A stretch of DNA of 64,000 bases from Emmonsiellopsis sp. PD_33 (taxonomy: Eukaryota > Ascomycota > Eurotiomycetes > Onygenales > Ajellomycetaceae), in NCBI GenBank assembly GCA_032988165.1, contig JANTQF010000068.1:62001-126000 (forward strand), given 5' to 3'. The stretch's first letter is position 1. Every line of letters begins with the position of its first letter. Made by a program: the position numbers and the translations under genes. The notes under the pieces are model-generated. The model made no database searches. It saw only the letters and a list, made by a program, of their open reading frames with translations, and was not told the origin of the DNA. Positions 59,344 through 64,000 of the stretch are shown piece by piece.

Positions 59344-59880
59344 CTGAGCTTTGTTATTTCAAAAAACAATGACAGAATTGTACGGCACACAGGCAGCGAA
59401 ACATCTTCTTTTTGAGACGACATAGTTCCTTTATTGAGATTCATTGACCCTGTAGAAACCTCCCATAAACCTCGTATCATTCCATCATTCCCCAATTCCT
59501 AGTCTATATCCCCCCCTTCTCTTATCGATACGCTATGGATACGCCCCGCCGCTTACCTAAGCCTGCAAATTTGCCGTCGGAGAATAGCTGATCCGGGCCG
59601 GGCGGTGGTGATTGGCTAATGCCACACACCCGCGGCGGAATTTTGCCACGGCGACCGCTGCCTGTTTTCTGTTGGGTTTGCGTCATGAACAAAAGTAAAT
59701 AAAAAATATATCTTCACCACTTTTCTTTTCTCCCACCTCCAACGCCCCGCAAAGACAGTGCGAACAGCAGGTGGTTTTGGGCGATGCGCTTGATCTAACA
59801 CGCTTTCATATTCATATTCATTTCCTATCTGGATCTTCTCGCGTTCTTGAGCTAAGTTAGCCCTGCAGGCCACCGCAACC
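59344..59880. promoter_or_regulatory. TRM10 3' region and VID27 promoter
   Basis: About 540 bp between two plus-strand genes. Pyrimidine-rich runs occur near 59.45-59.53 and 59.72-59.75 kb. No gene is recognised. Confidence 0.5.
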
Positions 59881-62458
59881 ATGTTTATGCTTCGGAATGG
59901 TATGTTTTGACCCCTCCCCCGCCACTGAAGACACAGAGAACTCCCCAGCAACGCACACATAACAGAGATATTCGCTCCTGCTTTCTCATCGTATTGCATT
60001 GTGTCTGTACTGCGCTTGCTAACTACCCTTTTCTATTTAGTGAGCAAGTATCTCTTTGGCGACACCACCAAGGAATCAATCATCGAGATACCACAAGGCC
60101 AGCTGTACATCGTACGACCCCAGTCACCAAAGGGCTACTCTGAGCTCATTTTCCGTGACGCCGCTGCCAGCATCAGACGGACGGGACAAGAATTCCAATA
60201 CCAGCTCGTCATCCAGCGCGCCTACGAGGAAGGGGAGGAGGAGCTTGAGGACAACGAGAACGAAGACGGAAACGCCGAGGGTCCTGGTGGAGATAAAGAC
60301 GAGAAGACGTTTCTGCTGGACGAGAGTCTGCGTTTTCGATCTGAGCTGCGCCACGGTGGTGAGAAGGTCCTAGCCTGGCGCGATCTCAGCGGGGACCCTG
60401 GTGACCTTTACGAGTTTGTTTGCGATCCGTCAATTACGTCGGATAAGATCTCGACCTTTTGTCTTGCGGCCGTTGAGTGCCAGTACGAGCGGAAATACCG
60501 AAAGAGTGCGCAAAAGGCCACGGATAAGGATCTTCAGGAGTTTTCATTTGACGAGGAAAGCCCGATTCCAAACGCGAGTCCTGTGTCTAGCCCGGTTATA
60601 GGCGCATCTCTCCGTGACTCGCCGACATCGAAGGAATCCGCTGCAGCTATGGCGAGAGAGGTAGTCGCCCGAGACGACAAATCGAACGGCCCTACACAAG
60701 CACCGCCTTCCGCTGCGACACCCCAGTCAACTGAGATTCTTGCCAAAGAAACTGCTGAGCTGCATCTCTTCGATTTCACGAGCGGTACATTCGTATTACA
60801 GGATCCATCCGTCGTTGCGACGGTGTCAGAGATTGGGAAATGGCAGTACTGGCTCCAAATCAGTGGGAATGATCGCGATTGGCTAGGACAGCCAGTAGTG
60901 GCCGATATCAACCCTGTGTTTAATTTCGAATACCTATCATTTATCTTCAACCATTACACAGAGGATGGTTCTGCCTATTCGTGGCTTCTGCGCTTCAGAG
61001 ATCAGACCATTGAGGAGAGATTCCAGGAGGGTCTCATGCAAGCCTTGTGGGAACAGCTCAATGAAGTGAAATGGGCCAAGTCAAAGGAAAACGATCGAGA
61101 ATATGTCCTTGAAGCTTTCAATGAGCTCACAATGGAAGATGTGCCCGAAGAGCCAGAGGAAGAGGAGGAGGCCGTGGAGCCTGAAGAAGAAGATGACGGC
61201 CAGCGTAGCGAACACTACGACACGGATGAAGAGGAAGACGATGTGGTGACTCGGGACGACGATGGGAATGTCAACTCCCAACTGGCCGTGGGATACAAGC
61301 ACGACAGATCTTTTGTTGTCCGAGGATCTAAAATTGGTGTATTCAAACATACTCCTAACAATAATCTGGAATTCTCAACGAACATTTCCAAGGTTGAAAC
61401 TCCAGGCGGAAAGCTCTTCAGCCCGAAGAAGGTCATGCTTCACGCCGAAGATTCGAACATGATCCTGCAGAATGAACAAGATCCTAACTCCCTATATCGG
61501 ATGGATCTAGAATACGGCAAAGTTGTCGACGAATGGAAAGTTCACGACGATATACCTGTTACCTCATTTGCTCCTGAGACCGTATGTATCCCCTAACTTT
61601 TTATATCCCCGGACAATAATTCTAACTAACAATTTCTAGAAATTCTCCCAAATGACCTCCAGCCAACCCTTCCTTGGTATCTCTCGCAACGCCCTGTACC
61701 GCGTCGACCCCCGTCTCGCCGGAAACAAACTTGTCGAAGCAGATCTCAAACAATACGTTAGCAAGAACGAGTTCTCCGCCGCTGCCACCACGGAGAAGGG
61801 CTATATTGCCGTCGCCTCCAACAAAGGTGATATCCGCATGTTCGACCGTTTAGGAGTGAACGCGAAGACCCATATCCCCGCGCTCGGCGAACAAATAATT
61901 GGTCTCGACGTGTCGGCTGACGGCCGCTGGGTCCTGGCCACCTGCCGCACCTATCTCCTCCTTGTCGACGCACTCCAGAAGGACGGCAAGAATGAAGGCA
62001 AGCTCGGTTTTGAGAAGCCATTTGCTAAGGACTCGAAACCCCAACCACGTCGTCTCGGCCTGCAACCAAGCCACGTCGCCCAGTTCCAGCACGAGACCGG
62101 CGCCGCGCTCTCCTTCACACCCGCCCGCTTCAACACGGGTGTTGATTCCTCAGAAACATCCATCATCACAGCCACAGGCCCCTTCATCGTGACGTGGAAT
62201 ATGAAGAAGGTACTGCAGGGCAAGAAGGATCCGTATACGATCAAGCGCTATGCGGAGGAAGTCAAGGCGGATAATTTCAAGTTTGGCAGTGACAAGAATG
62301 TCATTGTTGCGTTGCCGAATGAGGTTAATATGGTTGCTAAGCAGAGCTTTAAGAGGCCGACGAGGGAGAGTATTGCGGGGCCGGTGCGGCTTAGTGTTGG
62401 CGGGAGGAGGAGTAGCGCGCGCATTGGGAGGAATGAGGTTGTTAATAGTCCTTTTTAA
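59881..62458 (+). CDS. VID27: Vid27 family protein
   Basis: Three exons: 59881-59899, 60041-61581 and 61640-62458, total 792 residues with consistent phases. Exon 1 codes only MFMLRN plus one base; its 141-nt intron ends TATTTAG. Vid27 was found in the yeast vacuole import and degradation pathway and its molecular role is unclear. The conserved N-terminal region appears as VSKYLFGDTTKESIIEIPQG. A PH-like central domain follows, then a long acidic stretch (about residues 380-415, Glu/Asp runs), then the C-terminal beta-propeller-like domain with SKYKHDRSFVVRG-type and GISRNALYRVDPRL blocks. A short intron divides that last domain at ETKF. Length agrees with fungal orthologues. Confidence 0.95.
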
Positions 62459-63808
62459 TCAGGGGGTTCTCTATAATTGAGGGGATGTGATGTGGTTTTG
62501 GGGATCCTTGTGTTTTTCTTCTATTCTTTTTCCAACTTTTTTTATCCATGTGTCACTAGCGATTTTTTCTTTTCTTTTTAATTTCCTTATTCTTATTTCA
62601 TCTTTTTTTTATCTCAGGGTTTTCTTTTTCTATTTTTTTTATTATCGCATACCCCCCCGTCGTATTCATTTCCCGTTGAATTCTGAATTCTGTCTTCATT
62701 GATTGCTATTCCCATGGTCTATTTACTCCATCCTTATCTCATGGCTGGCTTCTTGATGAACCCATCCACCCTAGAATCATCAAACTTGGGCAATTTTAGT
62801 AGGGAGTTTACTTCACTGCCTTCACCTGCTGTTGTTATAGCACTTCTCAGCCTTAATGCTACCCATCACCTCATGACCTATCACCCATCCGCCCCTCTCC
62901 TCCCTTTCCATATGGTTAATATCCAAGGAGGAAAACAAAACAAAACAAACAAAAAGGAAAAAGAACATCCCAACTTTTCAATTGTTCATTTATTTGTATA
63001 TAGGTAGCTAGTTAGTTCCTTATTTTAAATAGTTTAATACAATATAACGAAGACCATCTTGACAGAGCTGGTCAACTTATAGTACGCGGTTAATTGGGAA
63101 ATTTTTACCCACCTACCTACATATATAGTTACCCCTGAGGAACCATTTCCCTTCCTCTCCCTTTTTTTATTAATCCCTTTTTTTTCCAAACGCGTAAGGT
63201 GTTAGGTATTACCCATAGACGACGACAATCAAGTTAGGTAGCTGCGCGGTTCCGGCCGGCGCTGGGGAGGCGGGGTGGGGTGTCCGAGTTAACTTATATA
63301 TAAAATCAGCATGCCGAGCGGGATCGGATCGGGATTGTTCATTGTCCGCATAACTACTAATACTAGTAGTTGACAATTTGACAAAAGGCCACGCCGTCGT
63401 CCCGACAGACGGATTGACAGCATCGCGAAACCAGGGCATTGCTAGCAAACAGCCTTGGGTTCGGGAAGGGATTGCATGCATATTCTGGATGGGGGTGGAT
63501 GATGGATATGATATCCATGTAAGGAACTTCGTGGTGTGACTAGTACTTAAGGTAGGTGTCCCCGTTTCCCTGTCGGACTCACTTGTTTCCATCGTGTCTC
63601 GTTTCCCCAACATACATAGGTACTAGATATAGATAAGTAGTTACGCATACATACATGTCTACAACAAGGATATAAACCAACCCATTAGAACTATTTTGAC
63701 CCGAGTATCCCCCCAACATCCCACCCCCCCCGGGGAAATTATACAAAAACACTTCGGGAAAGGAAAATTATATACCAGTCTTCATTATATATAAATAAGT
63801 AATCCCCT
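62459..63808. other. Convergent intergenic region VID27/OXR1
   Basis: About 1.35 kb with many T- and C-rich runs, presumably the two 3' UTRs. Some AT-rich sequence near 62.9-63.2 kb is not CpG-free. No gene is recognised; a 134-codon minus frame (63209-63613) has no signature. Confidence 0.5.
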
Positions 63809-63953
63809 TCATGACCCTACATACCAAATCTCCACCCCCAGCACATCAAACTTCGTCCCCTCATCGCTCAGCGGTTCATTGCCAAATGTCGGACAGGAGC
63901 TACTGATGCCCTTCTCGAATGAATCGTCTAACCATAGACCGTAGTGTCCGTCT
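63809..63953 (-). CDS. OXR1: Oxr1 (TLDc domain), last exon, partial
   Basis: Only the 3'-terminal exon lies in the window; the gene continues past 64000. The acceptor CAATATAG precedes position 63953. The exon reads DGHYGLWLDDSFEKGISSSC, then PTFGNEPLSDEGTKFDVLGV and EIWYVGS. This is the C-terminal end of a TLDc domain, where GLWLD..LEKG.S..C.TF.NEPLS is diagnostic for Oxr1. Oxr1 proteins protect against oxidative stress and in fungi promote V-ATPase disassembly. Rtc5, the other fungal TLDc protein, is less likely from this ending. Confidence 0.9.
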
Positions 63954-64000
63954 CTATATTGGCACGAAGAGAAAATAGGGGAAATAAAGTGGTTAGTGAT

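Overview
The window reads as a chromosome segment of a filamentous ascomycete (Pezizomycotina). An onygenalean such as the Coccidioides/Blastomyces group is my best guess, from memory of their AT-rich, CpG-poor repeat blocks; the sequence does not prove the genus. Support comes from short GT-AG introns (47-171 nt, mostly 50-70), CTAAC-like branch sites, and a set of conserved fungal housekeeping genes.

The layout alternates between GC-balanced gene islands and AT-rich blocks in which I see no CpG at all. Block A (about 1-16196) is a graveyard of mutated repeats: a relic with a histone H3 fold, unrecognised repeat-borne genes, a hAT transposase relic, and the 3' end of a Ty1/copia element (reverse transcriptase-RNase H, polypurine tract, LTR) whose LTR ends 23 bp before the first CpG. 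Gene island 1 (16.2-27.8 kb) carries a Bles03/DUF1917 protein, VPS51, RMI1, SKI3 and a GH5 steryl-beta-glucosidase. Block B (27.8-39.66 kb) holds a large Plavaka/CACTA-like transposase relic, a relic of a SLIP-GC-type dynamin-like GTPase with an inverted duplication, and many minisatellites. Gene island 2 (39.7-48.7 kb) has an intron-bearing tRNA-Gly(GCC), the CDK PHO85, and a head-to-head pair: a caspase-like protease and an unrecognised multidomain protein whose reading frame is interrupted twice. A 116-bp copia solo LTR with a perfect 5-bp target duplication sits between the two. A small AT-rich patch (48.95-49.59 kb) precedes island 3 (52.0-64 kb): MSN5, the complex I subunit GRIM-19/NDUFA13, TRM10, VID27 and the last exon of OXR1.

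The housekeeping genes are not one pathway: trafficking (VPS51, VID27), genome stability (RMI1), RNA decay and tRNA modification (SKI3, TRM10), nuclear export (MSN5), phosphate and cell-cycle signalling (PHO85), respiration (GRIM-19), sterol-glucoside catabolism and oxidation resistance. The least ordinary items are the histone-H3-like relic in block A, the protease/partner pair with the LTR in its shared promoter, and the GTPase relic. Exon structures were derived by hand; each complete model given below keeps frame across its junctions, except the interrupted partner gene.
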